This document shows positions 1 to 8,089 of a stretch of 64,000 nucleotides of DNA, in pieces. The stretch lies in contig JBBSML010000003.1 of assembly GCA_038233215.1 (NCBI GenBank), forward strand, positions 62,001 to 126,000, given 5' to 3'. The notes beneath the pieces were generated by a model. That model was not told the origin of the DNA. It ran no database searches and saw nothing but the letters and a program-made list of their open reading frames with translations. Both the position numbers and the translations under genes were made by a program. This stretch comes from JACDBZ01 sp038233215. Its GTDB lineage: Bacteria > Chloroflexota > Limnocylindria > QHBO01. Numbering within the stretch: position 1 is the stretch's first letter; every line of letters begins with the position of its first letter.

Positions 1-1221
1 ACACAGGCGGAGCTGGACGAGGCCGCCGAACGGCTGCATCTCGACGAGGGCATGCACCGAGTCCTGCGCGTCCCCAAGCGCGAGCTGACAGTCAACTTTC
101 CCGTGACGCACGACGACGGTCGCGTCGATGTGTACACCGGGTTCCGTGTCCACCACAACGTCAACCGCGGTCCGGTATCCGGCGGCGTGCGCTATGTCCC
201 GAGCCTCGACCTCGACGAAGTTCGTGCACTCGCCATGCTCAACACCTGGAAAGCAGCGCTCGTCCAGATCCCGTTCGGCGGCGCCGCAGGCGGCGTGCGT
301 GTCAACCCCCGGCAGCTGAGCGAGAACGAGCGCCAGGGGCTCACGCGCAGATATGCGACCGAGATCGGCATCCTGCTCGGCACGGACAGCGATATCCCCT
401 CGCCGGATGTGAATACGGGCTCGCAGACGATGGCCTGGATCATGGATACCCTCTCGATGCACCAGGGCCACACGGTGGCGGCATCGGTCATCGGGAAGCC
501 GCTGGCGATCGGTGGAACGCGTGGGCGCCGCAGTGCCACGGCACGCGGTGCCGTGCGATGCATCGCATCGGCAGCCGAGACGGGTGGTCGCGGGCTGGAG
601 GGTGCGCGCGTGGTCGTCCAGGGCTTCGGCCGCGTCGGCATGACGCTGGCGGAGGAGCTGCGCCAGGTCGGCGCGGTGATCGTCGGGGTCGCCGATGATC
701 GTGATGCGGTCGCCAATGCGCGGGGCATCGACGTCAGGGCCGCGAGCGAATGGATGCGCGCGCATGATGCGATTCGTGACCTGCCGCACACCGAAGCGAT
801 AACCAAGGCGGAGCTCTTCGCAATGGAATGCGACGTCGTGGCACTCGCCGGGCTTCAGGGGGAGATCACCGATGCGAATGCCGATGCGGTCCGCGCTCCA
901 CTCGTTGCAGAGGTCGCGAACGGCGGCACGACGCCCGCCGCCGACCTGGTACTCGCCGGTCGCGGGGTGACCGTGATCCCGGACATCATCTGCACGTCGG
1001 GTGGAACGGTGCTCGGCTACTTCGAATGGGTGCAGGACATGCAGGCGTTCTTCTGGGACGAGGAGGAGATCACGGGTCAGCTCGATCGGATCGTGGACGA
1101 GGCGATGACCAAGGTGCAGGCGATGGCCTCCGCCGAGCGGGTGGACCTGCGGGCTGCGGCCATGATGGTCGCCGTGGGGCGCGTCGCCGAGACGACCACC
1201 CTGCGCGGCCTCTACCCGTAG
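1..1221 (+). CDS. Glu/Leu/Phe/Val dehydrogenase-like protein lacking the catalytic lysine (5' end outside window)
   Basis: The reading frame is open to the left edge, and the residues before the first Met (QAELDEAAERLHLDEG) are typical of the family N-terminus, so the start is outside the window. Both the dimerisation/substrate domain and the Rossmann NAD(P) domain (VVVQGFGRVG) are present. The family oxidatively deaminates glutamate or branched amino acids. Counting from the internal Met at base 52, the usual GG(A/G)KGG catalytic lysine is Ala79 (codon 286-288) and the usual GPxKGG substrate lysine is Ser43. Lys67 and the Asp of SPDVNT (Asp119) are kept. This resembles a regulatory or pseudo-enzyme subunit, like the non-catalytic GdhA of Thermus, rather than a standard enzyme. 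Family assignment is sure; activity is doubtful. Confidence 0.9.
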   Translation, partial: TQAELDEAAERLHLDEGMHRVLRVPKRELTVNFPVTHDDGRVDVYTGFRVHHNVNRGPVSGGVRYVPSLDLDEVRALAMLNTWKAALVQIPFGGAAGGVRVNPRQLSENERQGLTRRYATEIGILLGTDSDIPSPDVNTGSQTMAWIMDTLSMHQGHTVAASVIGKPLAIGGTRGRRSATARGAVRCIASAAETGGRGLEGARVVVQGFGRVGMTLAEELRQVGAVIVGVADDRDAVANARGIDVRAASEWMRAHDAIRDLPHTEAITKAELFAMECDVVALAGLQGEITDANADAVRAPLVAEVANGGTTPAADLVLAGRGVTVIPDIICTSGGTVLGYFEWVQDMQAFFWDEEEITGQLDRIVDEAMTKVQAMASAERVDLRAAAMMVAVGRVAETTTLRGLYP

Positions 1222-1328
1222 CCCACCACGTGGCGCCATGGCACAAATCGTGCGACCATGGGCGGTAGCCGTATATACCTAGCACCGTGAATCCGCGGAG
1301 CGCCGGCAGATCGCATCACGGAGCACCC

Positions 1329-2267
1329 ATGGCAACACAGATCTTCACACCCCCGCGCGACGTTCTCGTGGAACTGGAACCCGCCGCCGAGAAGCTGCTC
1401 AATCGCCATCTCGGCATGGCCAAGGAGTGGTTTCCGCACGACTACATCCCGTACTCGATGGGTCGCGATTTCGACAAGGAACCCTGGACGCCGGACCAGC
1501 CGCGCGTCAGCGGCGTTGCGCAGATTGCATTCGAGGTCAACCTCCTGACCGAGGACAACCTGCCCTCCTACCATCGCGAGATCTACCGCATGTTCGGGGC
1601 GGGTGACGGAGCCTGGATCAACTGGGCCAACCGATGGACCGCCGAGGAGGGCCGTCATGCGATTGTCCTGCGTGACTACCTGATCGTGACACGCAACATC
1701 GATCCGGTAGCGCTCGAGCGCGGCCGAATGAATCAGCTGCAGACCGCGTACGACCACGATGACGGCGGAAACGTGCTGCGCGGACTTGCGTATGTCGCAT
1801 TCCAGGAACTCGCCACGCGCATCAGCCATCGCAACACTGGCCGATACTCGTCCGATCCGGTGGCCGACAAGATCATGACCCGCATCGCGTCAGACGAAAA
1901 CCTCCACATGGTCTTCTATCGCGACATGCTCTCCGAGGCAATGAAGCTCGACCCGTCAGCCGCGGTTCACGCCATCGCCGACGAGATCACCGACTTCCAG
2001 ATGCCCGGCGCCGGGATGGTCAACTTCACACGCAAGGCAGCACAGATGGCCAAGGCGGGCATCTACGATCTCCGCGTCCACCACGATGAGGTGATCTGGC
2101 CGCTGCTGAAGCACTGGGGCGTCTTCGAGGCCGAGAACCTCGACGCCTCGGCAGAGGTTCGCCGTGAAGAGCTCCGTCGCTTCATGATCGATCTGGACGC
2201 GCAGGCCTCACGGTTCGAGGCCAAGCGGGCGCAGTCGCTCGAGCGCGAGGCCGTCCGCGCGAACTGA
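1329..2267 (+). CDS. Acyl-ACP desaturase (DesA type, diiron)
   Basis: This is a soluble ferritin-like fatty-acid desaturase family protein, related to mycobacterial DesA1/DesA2 and plant stearoyl-ACP desaturase. Such enzymes insert a double bond into acyl-ACP using a diiron centre, O2 and reduced ferredoxin. Iron-ligand motifs are visible: a first Glu in FEVNLLTEDN, EExxH as EEGRH, and a second ExxH as DENLH. The product is 312 aa, a usual length. I chose the ATG at 1329 (MATQIFTPP) because GGAG lies 5 nt upstream; a GTG 42 nt earlier would add a low-complexity extension. A gtatatac motif lies in the upstream spacer. Confidence 0.88.
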   Translation: MATQIFTPPRDVLVELEPAAEKLLNRHLGMAKEWFPHDYIPYSMGRDFDKEPWTPDQPRVSGVAQIAFEVNLLTEDNLPSYHREIYRMFGAGDGAWINWANRWTAEEGRHAIVLRDYLIVTRNIDPVALERGRMNQLQTAYDHDDGGNVLRGLAYVAFQELATRISHRNTGRYSSDPVADKIMTRIASDENLHMVFYRDMLSEAMKLDPSAAVHAIADEITDFQMPGAGMVNFTRKAAQMAKAGIYDLRVHHDEVIWPLLKHWGVFEAENLDASAEVRREELRRFMIDLDAQASRFEAKRAQSLEREAVRAN

Positions 2268-2329
2268 TCCGATCTCGAGCTGGTCCGGCCGCCGGATCGG
2301 CTCAAGGTGACGCGTGGACCCGCTGTGTA

Positions 2330-2425
2330 TCAGCGGCGACGGCTGGCGGCGGACCCTCCAGTGAATCGCTTGAAAAGCCGCACGAGCAGCCAACCGATAA
2401 CGAAGCGACGAATCAGAGCAAACAT
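2330..2425 (-). CDS. Possible 31-aa basic membrane miniprotein
   Basis: A short frame begins MFALIRRFVIGWLLVRLFKR and ends after a basic Arg-rich tail. It holds one amphipathic or membrane-spanning segment. A G-rich stretch (ggggcgag) precedes the ATG and could serve as a weak ribosome site. It lies between the desaturase and the S9 peptidase gene. No family is recognised. Its frame continues upstream out of the peptidase gene, so it could be chance; it is listed because the hydrophobic-basic pattern resembles real small membrane proteins. Confidence 0.25.
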   Translation of the reverse strand: MFALIRRFVIGWLLVRLFKRFTGGSAASRRR

Positions 2426-2459
2426 GTCTCGCCCCAGTGCAGTCAGCGTGCCGCGATCG

Positions 2460-4487
2460 TCACAGCAAGGCGGGCTTCCGCCACTCCTTCTCGCGAACGT
2501 GCTCGTCGAGAAACGCTCCAACCGTTTCGTACCAGACCCGTGCGTTCTGCGGCTTGAGGATCCAGTGATTCTCGTCCGGGAAATAGAGGAATCGCGCGGG
2601 GACGTTGTGGCGGCGCAGATCGGTCCAGAGTCGGAGGGCCTCGCTGATCGGCACCCGCAGGTCGCGCTGGCCATGGATCACGAGCATCGGCGTCGTGATA
2701 TCCGCGAGCAGACGGCTGGGCGACCACTCCTCGTACCGTGACGCATCGACGTAGGGGTCGCCGAACTCGCGTTCCCAGTCCGGGCCATAGTCGGTGGTGC
2801 CGTGGAAGCCGCGCAGCTCCCACAGGCTCGCGTGCGTGATGATGGCGCGGAACCGATCCGTGCTGCCGGCCACCCAGTTGGCCAGATAGCCGCCGAACGA
2901 GCCGCCCATCAGCGCCGTCCGGTCAGCGTCGAGCTCAGGGCGGTCGAGCACCCCATCGACGGCCGCGATGACATCGGTGTAGGGCTCCGCACCCCATCGG
3001 CCCCAACCGCGCTGCATGAACGCATGACCGTAGCCGGTCGAGATGGCGGGATCGGGCAACAGCACCGCATAGCCCCTGGCCGCCAGCAGATGTGGGTTCC
3101 AGCGCCAGCTCCACGCGTTCCAACTGCCGACCGGACCGCCGTGAACAAAGACGACCAACGGCGCGGGCGACTCGACCGATGCATCCCTGGGCATCACCAG
3201 CCAGGAGCCGATCTCCTGCCCATCTGCGGCGGTGGCCGTCAGCCGCTCGACCCGGCCCGGGAGCGCGGCGAGCCCGTCAGCGTCCAGCTCCACGAAGCTG
3301 CGGATAACCTGCGATGCGCCACCCGGATGCGCCGGGAGTCGGACCGGAATGGGCGGCTCGGTGTAGGAGGCGCGCAGGGCGAGCGGGCCGGCGGGGGTCT
3401 CGGGAGCCAGGTCGGTGAACGTGCCGTCATCGGCCATGAGCGTCGTCTCGGCTGAGGCGAGGTCGTGACGGTACACGGCTCCCGCGCCGCGTCGGTCGGT
3501 CGTGAAGAAGATGGAGCCACCATCCGGTGACCAGACCGGGTGCTGCGGCCATTCGTCGAGGTCCGGCGTCAAATCGCGCCCTTCGCCGGATGCCAGGGCG
3601 ATCAGCCATAGCGTCTCGTCGCCGATGCGCTCTGGGACGTCCTTCTCGTGCCGCACGCACACGACCCAACGACCGTCCGGTGAGCAGGCCGGGCCTTCGT
3701 ACCAGGCGTCGTTCGGGGTCAGGTTGCGATGCGCGCCCGTCACGCGGTCGATCGCCACCACACCAAAGTCCGTCCGACCCATCTCGTCGGGTGTGACCCA
3801 ACCGGTGACGACGGTGGCTCCGTCCGACGTGACATCGAAGCCCTGCTCCACAAGAGCCGAACCCGCCTCGGGAGTGAGGTCGATCGGATCGGTGATTTGA
3901 TCCTCGCCGGACGGCATCGGCGCCACGAAGAGGTGGCGCTCGCGTGGACCGTGATAGGCGTCCCAATGTCGGATCGGAAAGGTGTCGAACAGGAGCGCCT
4001 CGACCCCCGCCTTCTTGCGCGCCTCGTGGCGCTCGCGATCGGTCCTGGCATCGCTGCTGCCAGGAAACAGCGAGGCTGCGTAGACGAACACGTCCGCGTC
4101 GCGGGCGGCAACCACCGCGTCCACCCCGCCGGACGGGGCGACCAGCAGCCGTCCCTCGCCTCCGTTCGCGGGCAGGAGCCAGAGCCCACTCACCTCCTCG
4201 TCGTCGCCATCGTCCGGCTTACGATCCGGGTCCGGCCGCGACGAGGTGAAGAGGACCGACCCGTCGCGGGAGAACGTTGCCGCGCTCTCGCCTGGAGCCG
4301 AGCGCGTCAGGCGTCGCGGCCGCTCGTCGCCGGTCGGGTCCAGCTCCCAGAGCGAGCTGTGCATCTTCTTGCCATCCGGCGCGGGCTTCCCCACGCCGAC
4401 GATGAGCCGCTTCCCGTCAGGCGATGCTCGCAGGCCCGAGAGACGCGGAAGGCGCAGGTATGCGTCGAAATCGAAGTCATCGGTCAT
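2460..4487 (-). CDS. S9 family peptidase (acylaminoacyl-peptidase / DPP-like)
   Basis: A 675-aa prolyl-oligopeptidase-family serine peptidase. The N-terminal two thirds show beta-propeller repeats with TolB/WD40-like SPDG motifs (FSRDGS, CSPDGRW, WSPDGG). The C-terminal alpha/beta-hydrolase domain carries the nucleophile elbow GGSFGGY, the acid in HGQRDLRVP and the His in DENHW. It probably trims short or N-blocked peptides in the cytoplasm; no signal peptide is evident. The start is the Met of MTDDFDFDAYL; upstream codons give low-complexity sequence. No Shine-Dalgarno is visible. A second S9 peptidase lies at 19.4 kb. Confidence 0.9.
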   Translation of the reverse strand: MTDDFDFDAYLRLPRLSGLRASPDGKRLIVGVGKPAPDGKKMHSSLWELDPTGDERPRRLTRSAPGESAATFSRDGSVLFTSSRPDPDRKPDDGDDEEVSGLWLLPANGGEGRLLVAPSGGVDAVVAARDADVFVYAASLFPGSSDARTDRERHEARKKAGVEALLFDTFPIRHWDAYHGPRERHLFVAPMPSGEDQITDPIDLTPEAGSALVEQGFDVTSDGATVVTGWVTPDEMGRTDFGVVAIDRVTGAHRNLTPNDAWYEGPACSPDGRWVVCVRHEKDVPERIGDETLWLIALASGEGRDLTPDLDEWPQHPVWSPDGGSIFFTTDRRGAGAVYRHDLASAETTLMADDGTFTDLAPETPAGPLALRASYTEPPIPVRLPAHPGGASQVIRSFVELDADGLAALPGRVERLTATAADGQEIGSWLVMPRDASVESPAPLVVFVHGGPVGSWNAWSWRWNPHLLAARGYAVLLPDPAISTGYGHAFMQRGWGRWGAEPYTDVIAAVDGVLDRPELDADRTALMGGSFGGYLANWVAGSTDRFRAIITHASLWELRGFHGTTDYGPDWEREFGDPYVDASRYEEWSPSRLLADITTPMLVIHGQRDLRVPISEALRLWTDLRRHNVPARFLYFPDENHWILKPQNARVWYETVGAFLDEHVREKEWRKPALL

Positions 4488-4598
4488 GTGCACATCGTCG
4501 CAGATGCCATGTGCTGTGGGTGCACCTATCCACCAAACGTCGGGCCGTGCTGAGGCGCATCCGGCCGATTCTCGACGAGGGCGTGCGTCTCCGAGCAC

Positions 4599-4733
4599 AT
4601 GTCGCGCGAGATGAGCCGCAACCTGATCGATACGTGACCAAGGGCACTCGAAGCGTTCGCGAGGCTCGCCCGCGGAAGCTCGGCCAGCAGCGGACCCGAC
4701 GGGTCGGGCGTGGAAGCGCGACGAGCTCCATGA
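4599..4733 (+). pseudogene. Possible decayed antitoxin frame upstream of vapC
   Basis: Starting at an ATG (MSREMSRNLIDT), this frame meets TGA at 4635 and then stays open (PRALEAFARLAR...) until a TGA that overlaps the vapC ATG as ATGA. Position and coupling fit an antitoxin, but the single stop breaks it and the residues are not diagnostic. It may be chance. Confidence 0.2.
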
Positions 4734-5143
4734 CCGATAGGGCGTTCATCGACACGAACATCCTCGTGTACAGCGTGGACACCGCCCATCCGGACCGCCA
4801 GCAGCGGGCGCTCGCCGCCCTGGACGATCCTGCCTTCGACTTCGTGGTGTCGGCGCAGGTGCTTGGCGAGTTCTACGCCGTCGTGACCCGCAAGCTTGCA
4901 CACCCGCTCACGGAGGAGGACGCCGCCGCGCAGGTCGCCCAGCTCAGCCGTCTTCCGACGGTGCCGGTCGACGGTGCCCTCGCCACGGCAGCCATCGGTG
5001 CCAGCCGCCGCTGGAAGATCTCGTACTGGGACGCGCTGATCGTCGAGGCGGCGCGCCAGGCGATGTGCTCCGTGGTCCTGAGCGAGGATCTCTCGGCGAA
5101 GACGGCCTACGACGGATTGGTGATTCAGAATCCGTTCGACTGA
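4730..5143 (+). CDS. vapC: PIN-domain ribonuclease toxin (VapC-like)
   Basis: A 137-aa PIN-domain protein with the acidic metal-binding residues Asp8 (FIDTN), Glu47 (LGEFYAV) and Asp101 (YWDALIVEAA). VapC toxins cleave tRNA or rRNA and are held in check by a VapB antitoxin, usually encoded just upstream. Here the ATG sits in an ATGA overlap with the stop of an upstream frame, the layout expected of an antitoxin-toxin pair. That upstream frame has an in-frame TGA at 4635-4637 and shows no clear DNA-binding fold. The toxin looks intact; the antitoxin is missing, unrecognised or decayed. Confidence 0.85.
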   Translation: MTDRAFIDTNILVYSVDTAHPDRQQRALAALDDPAFDFVVSAQVLGEFYAVVTRKLAHPLTEEDAAAQVAQLSRLPTVPVDGALATAAIGASRRWKISYWDALIVEAARQAMCSVVLSEDLSAKTAYDGLVIQNPFD

Positions 5144-5188
5144 TGCGGCTGCTTGCGACGGCATCGGTCTTGCCCGCACACTGCGTCC

Positions 5189-6934
5189 ATGAGTGATGGC
5201 AAGCGCTGGCGAGAACACCAGGACACGTGGGAGTCCGAGCGGATGAGTCCCGCCCTCGAGAAAGGTCCGGAGCGCCGTCCGCGCTTCATCACGCAATCGG
5301 GCGTCGAGATGGATCGGCTCTACACCCCCGCCGACCTTGCCGACCCGGCCAATGACCCCGACGCGGATCGTCCACGCTACCGCTTCAGCCCTCCCGCCGG
5401 CGTCTCGGAGGGGTGGGACGAGATTGATGATCTTGGCCTGCCCGGCGAGCCGCCCTTCACCCGCGGCATTCATCCGACCGGGCACCGTGGTCGGCTGTGG
5501 ACGATGCGCATGTTCGCCGGCTTCGGCACCGCCGAGGACACCAATGGTCGCTTCAAGAAGCTGATTGCCGCCGGCGGCACAGGCCTGTCGATTGCGTATG
5601 ACATGCCGACGCTGTACGGCTACGACCACGACGACCCGATGGCCGAGGGCGAGTTCGGCACCTGCGGTGTCGCCGTTTCGAGCCTGGCCGACATGGAGAT
5701 CCTGCTCGACGGCCTACCGGTCGGCGAAATCTCGACCTCAATGACGATCAACTCCCCCGCCGCCATGATCTGGGCGATGTACATCGTCGCAGCCGAGAAG
5801 GCCGGGGTGCCGCGAGCGCAGCTATCGGGCACCCTGCAGAACGACATCCTCAAGGAGTTCATCGCCCAGAAGGAGTACATCTTCCCACCGGCGCCGTCGC
5901 TGAAGCTGGTGACCGATACCGTCGAATGGGGTACCCGCGAGCTGCCGCGCTGGAACACCATCTCCATCAGCGGCTACCACATTCGCGAGGCGGGCTCGAC
6001 GGCCGTCCAGGAGCTGGCCTTCACCATTGCGGATGGGATCGCCTACGTGGAGGACGCCCTCGCCCGCGGGATGCGATTCGACGACTTCGCCCCGCGCCTC
6101 TCATTCTTCTTCAACTCGCACAACGACTTCTTCGAGGAGATCGCCAAGTTCAGGGCCGCGCGCCGCATCTGGTACAAGCTCTGCCGCGAGCGCTTCGGTG
6201 CGGAAAACGAGCGCTCGACCTGGATGCGCTTCCACACCCAGACCGCGGGTGTCTCGCTCACCGCGCAGCAGCCATTGAACAACTTGACCCGCGTGGCCAT
6301 CCAGGCACTGGCCGGCATTCTCGGCGGAACGCAATCGCTTCATACCGATGCGTACGACGAGGCGTGGGCGGTCCCGAGCGAGGATGCCGCCCTGCTCGCC
6401 CTGCGACAGCAGCAGATCCTTGCCGAAGAGGCGGGCGTGGCGAACACCGTTGATCCGCTCGGTGGCTCTTACTTCGTTGAGACACTCACCAATCAGACCG
6501 AGCAGCGAGCTTGGGCGTACATCAAGCGGATCGATGAGATGGGCGGCATGGTCCGCGCTCTGGAGGCGGGCTACCCGCAGGCCGAGATCGCCGATGCTGC
6601 CTACGAGCAGCAGCGCGAGATCGAGGCGCACGAGCGCGAGATCGTCGGCGTCACCAAGTTCGCCGATCCCGATGAGGAGCTGAAGATCCCGCTCCTCGCA
6701 ATCAGCGAGGTCCAGGAGCGTCGCCACCTCGATCGGCTGGCGCGCGTCCGCTCCGAGCGAGATTCGGCAGCCCATGCCGCAGCCATGCGGCGCCTGGAGG
6801 ATGAGGCCCGGCGCGGCGATGTCAACCTCATGCCGGCCATTGTCGCGGCCGTCGAGGCCTACGCCACCGTCGGCGAGATGTGCGGCGTCCTGCGCACCGT
6901 CTACGGCGAGTACAAGGAGCCGCTCGCCGTCTGA
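5189..6934 (+). CDS. Methylmalonyl/isobutyryl-CoA mutase large subunit
   Basis: A 581-aa TIM-barrel subunit of the adenosylcobalamin-dependent acyl-CoA mutase family, without the C-terminal B12-binding domain, so a separate small subunit is required and is not in the window. Recognisable blocks are LWTMRMFAGFG, AYDMPTLYGYD, GTLQNDILKEF, SGYHIREAGST and FHTQTAGVSLTAQQP. Phe109 occupies the place of the Tyr that methylmalonyl-CoA mutases use in RQYAGF; isobutyryl-CoA mutase has Phe there. The text is closer to IcmA-type sequences from memory, so the substrate may be isobutyryl-CoA or another acyl-CoA. The ATG giving MSDGKRWREH was preferred over one 36 nt earlier. Confidence 0.88.
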   Translation: MSDGKRWREHQDTWESERMSPALEKGPERRPRFITQSGVEMDRLYTPADLADPANDPDADRPRYRFSPPAGVSEGWDEIDDLGLPGEPPFTRGIHPTGHRGRLWTMRMFAGFGTAEDTNGRFKKLIAAGGTGLSIAYDMPTLYGYDHDDPMAEGEFGTCGVAVSSLADMEILLDGLPVGEISTSMTINSPAAMIWAMYIVAAEKAGVPRAQLSGTLQNDILKEFIAQKEYIFPPAPSLKLVTDTVEWGTRELPRWNTISISGYHIREAGSTAVQELAFTIADGIAYVEDALARGMRFDDFAPRLSFFFNSHNDFFEEIAKFRAARRIWYKLCRERFGAENERSTWMRFHTQTAGVSLTAQQPLNNLTRVAIQALAGILGGTQSLHTDAYDEAWAVPSEDAALLALRQQQILAEEAGVANTVDPLGGSYFVETLTNQTEQRAWAYIKRIDEMGGMVRALEAGYPQAEIADAAYEQQREIEAHEREIVGVTKFADPDEELKIPLLAISEVQERRHLDRLARVRSERDSAAHAAAMRRLEDEARRGDVNLMPAIVAAVEAYATVGEMCGVLRTVYGEYKEPLAV

Positions 6935-7057
6935 GTCGACGGAGGAGGCGACGTTGCCGCACAATCCCGGCCGTGGACCGGGGCTGGCGAAGCAGGGCAC
7001 GCTCTCCGCGTCGCCTCCTCACTGCCGCCATCATCCACACCGCTGATTACCAGCGGC

Positions 7058-7084
7058 TTACTGGAGACTTACTGGAGACTTACC
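7058..7084 (+). repeat. 11-bp tandem repeat ttactggagac (2.5 copies)
   Basis: Two perfect copies of ttactggagac are followed by the partial ttacc in the spacer between the mutase and the exonuclease genes. The repeated ggag could act as ribosome site material, but it lies over 25 nt from the next ATG. Function is unknown. Confidence 0.7.
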
Positions 7085-7107
7085 AGCGCTACCATGACGG
7101 CTGAGCG

Positions 7108-7995
7108 ATGAAACTCCACCTGATCGACGCCACATTCGAACTGTTTCGCGCCTACTACTCGCGTCCTCCGCGACGGGCCTCGGACGGCCGGCCGGTGAGC
7201 GGGGTTCAAGGTCTCATCGACTCGATGCTCTCGCTCCTGCGCGAGCCGGACGTCACGCATGTCGGCGCCGCCACCGACCACGTGATCGAGTCGTGGCGCA
7301 ACGATCTGTTTCCTGGCTACAAATCGAGCGAAGGCGTTGACCCTGATCTCCTCGCTCAATTCGTTGACGCCGAACGCGCGCTCGCGGCCCTCGGCATGCC
7401 GGTCTGGGCCATGGTCGAGGACGAGGCTGATGACGCCATCGCGGCCGCCATCGACCGCTTCGGCGACGATCCGCGGGTGGAGCAGATCATCATCTGCTCG
7501 GTCGACAAGGACCTGGGCCAGCTCGTCGCGGGCTCACGCATCGTGCTCCGGGACCGAATCCGCCATGTCACCTATGACGCGGACGGAATCATGGACAAGT
7601 TCGGTGTCGCTCCAGGAAGCATTCCCGATTACCTGGCACTCGTCGGCGACAGCAGCGATGGATTCCCCGGCCTGCCCGGATGGGGCGCCAAGAGCGCGGC
7701 TGCCGTCCTCGCGCGCTGGAAGCACCTGGAGGCGATCCCCGCCTCCGCGCTGGATTGGGAGATCGCGCTGCGCAACGCCACGCGCCTTGCTGCAACCCTG
7801 GATCAGCAGCGCGCGGACGCGCTGCTGTACCGGCGATTGGCCACGCTCAACCGGGACGCGGACATCGCCGCGACACCGACGCTCGACGCAATGCTCTGGC
7901 GCGGAGTCCCGCGCGAACGGTTCATGGCTCTGTGCGACGAGCTCGGGTTCGATACGGTGCGCGAACGCGTCCATCGCTGGGCGGAGGAACCCTAG
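7108..7995 (+). CDS. Stand-alone 5'-3' exonuclease / flap endonuclease
   Basis: A 295-aa protein equal to the N-terminal nuclease domain of DNA polymerase I. It removes RNA primers or flaps. Metal-binding acidic residues are visible in order: LIDATFELFR, the central EDEADDAIAAA, the pair in SVDKDLGQL, and the helix-hairpin region GDSSDGFPGLPGWGAKSA. Length is normal for a stand-alone bacterial enzyme. The N-terminus MKLHLIDATFELFR fits the family, supporting this start. No polymerase domain follows. Confidence 0.9.
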   Translation: MKLHLIDATFELFRAYYSRPPRRASDGRPVSGVQGLIDSMLSLLREPDVTHVGAATDHVIESWRNDLFPGYKSSEGVDPDLLAQFVDAERALAALGMPVWAMVEDEADDAIAAAIDRFGDDPRVEQIIICSVDKDLGQLVAGSRIVLRDRIRHVTYDADGIMDKFGVAPGSIPDYLALVGDSSDGFPGLPGWGAKSAAAVLARWKHLEAIPASALDWEIALRNATRLAATLDQQRADALLYRRLATLNRDADIAATPTLDAMLWRGVPRERFMALCDELGFDTVRERVHRWAEEP

Positions 7996-8089
7996 GCCCA
8001 GGACTGCGCAGTCCCGTCGGCAGGAGCGGGCGTGTAGTACTTTCGGTGGGGTGCAGTGCAGTTAAGGCATAAGATAGGGTGCTGAGCTC

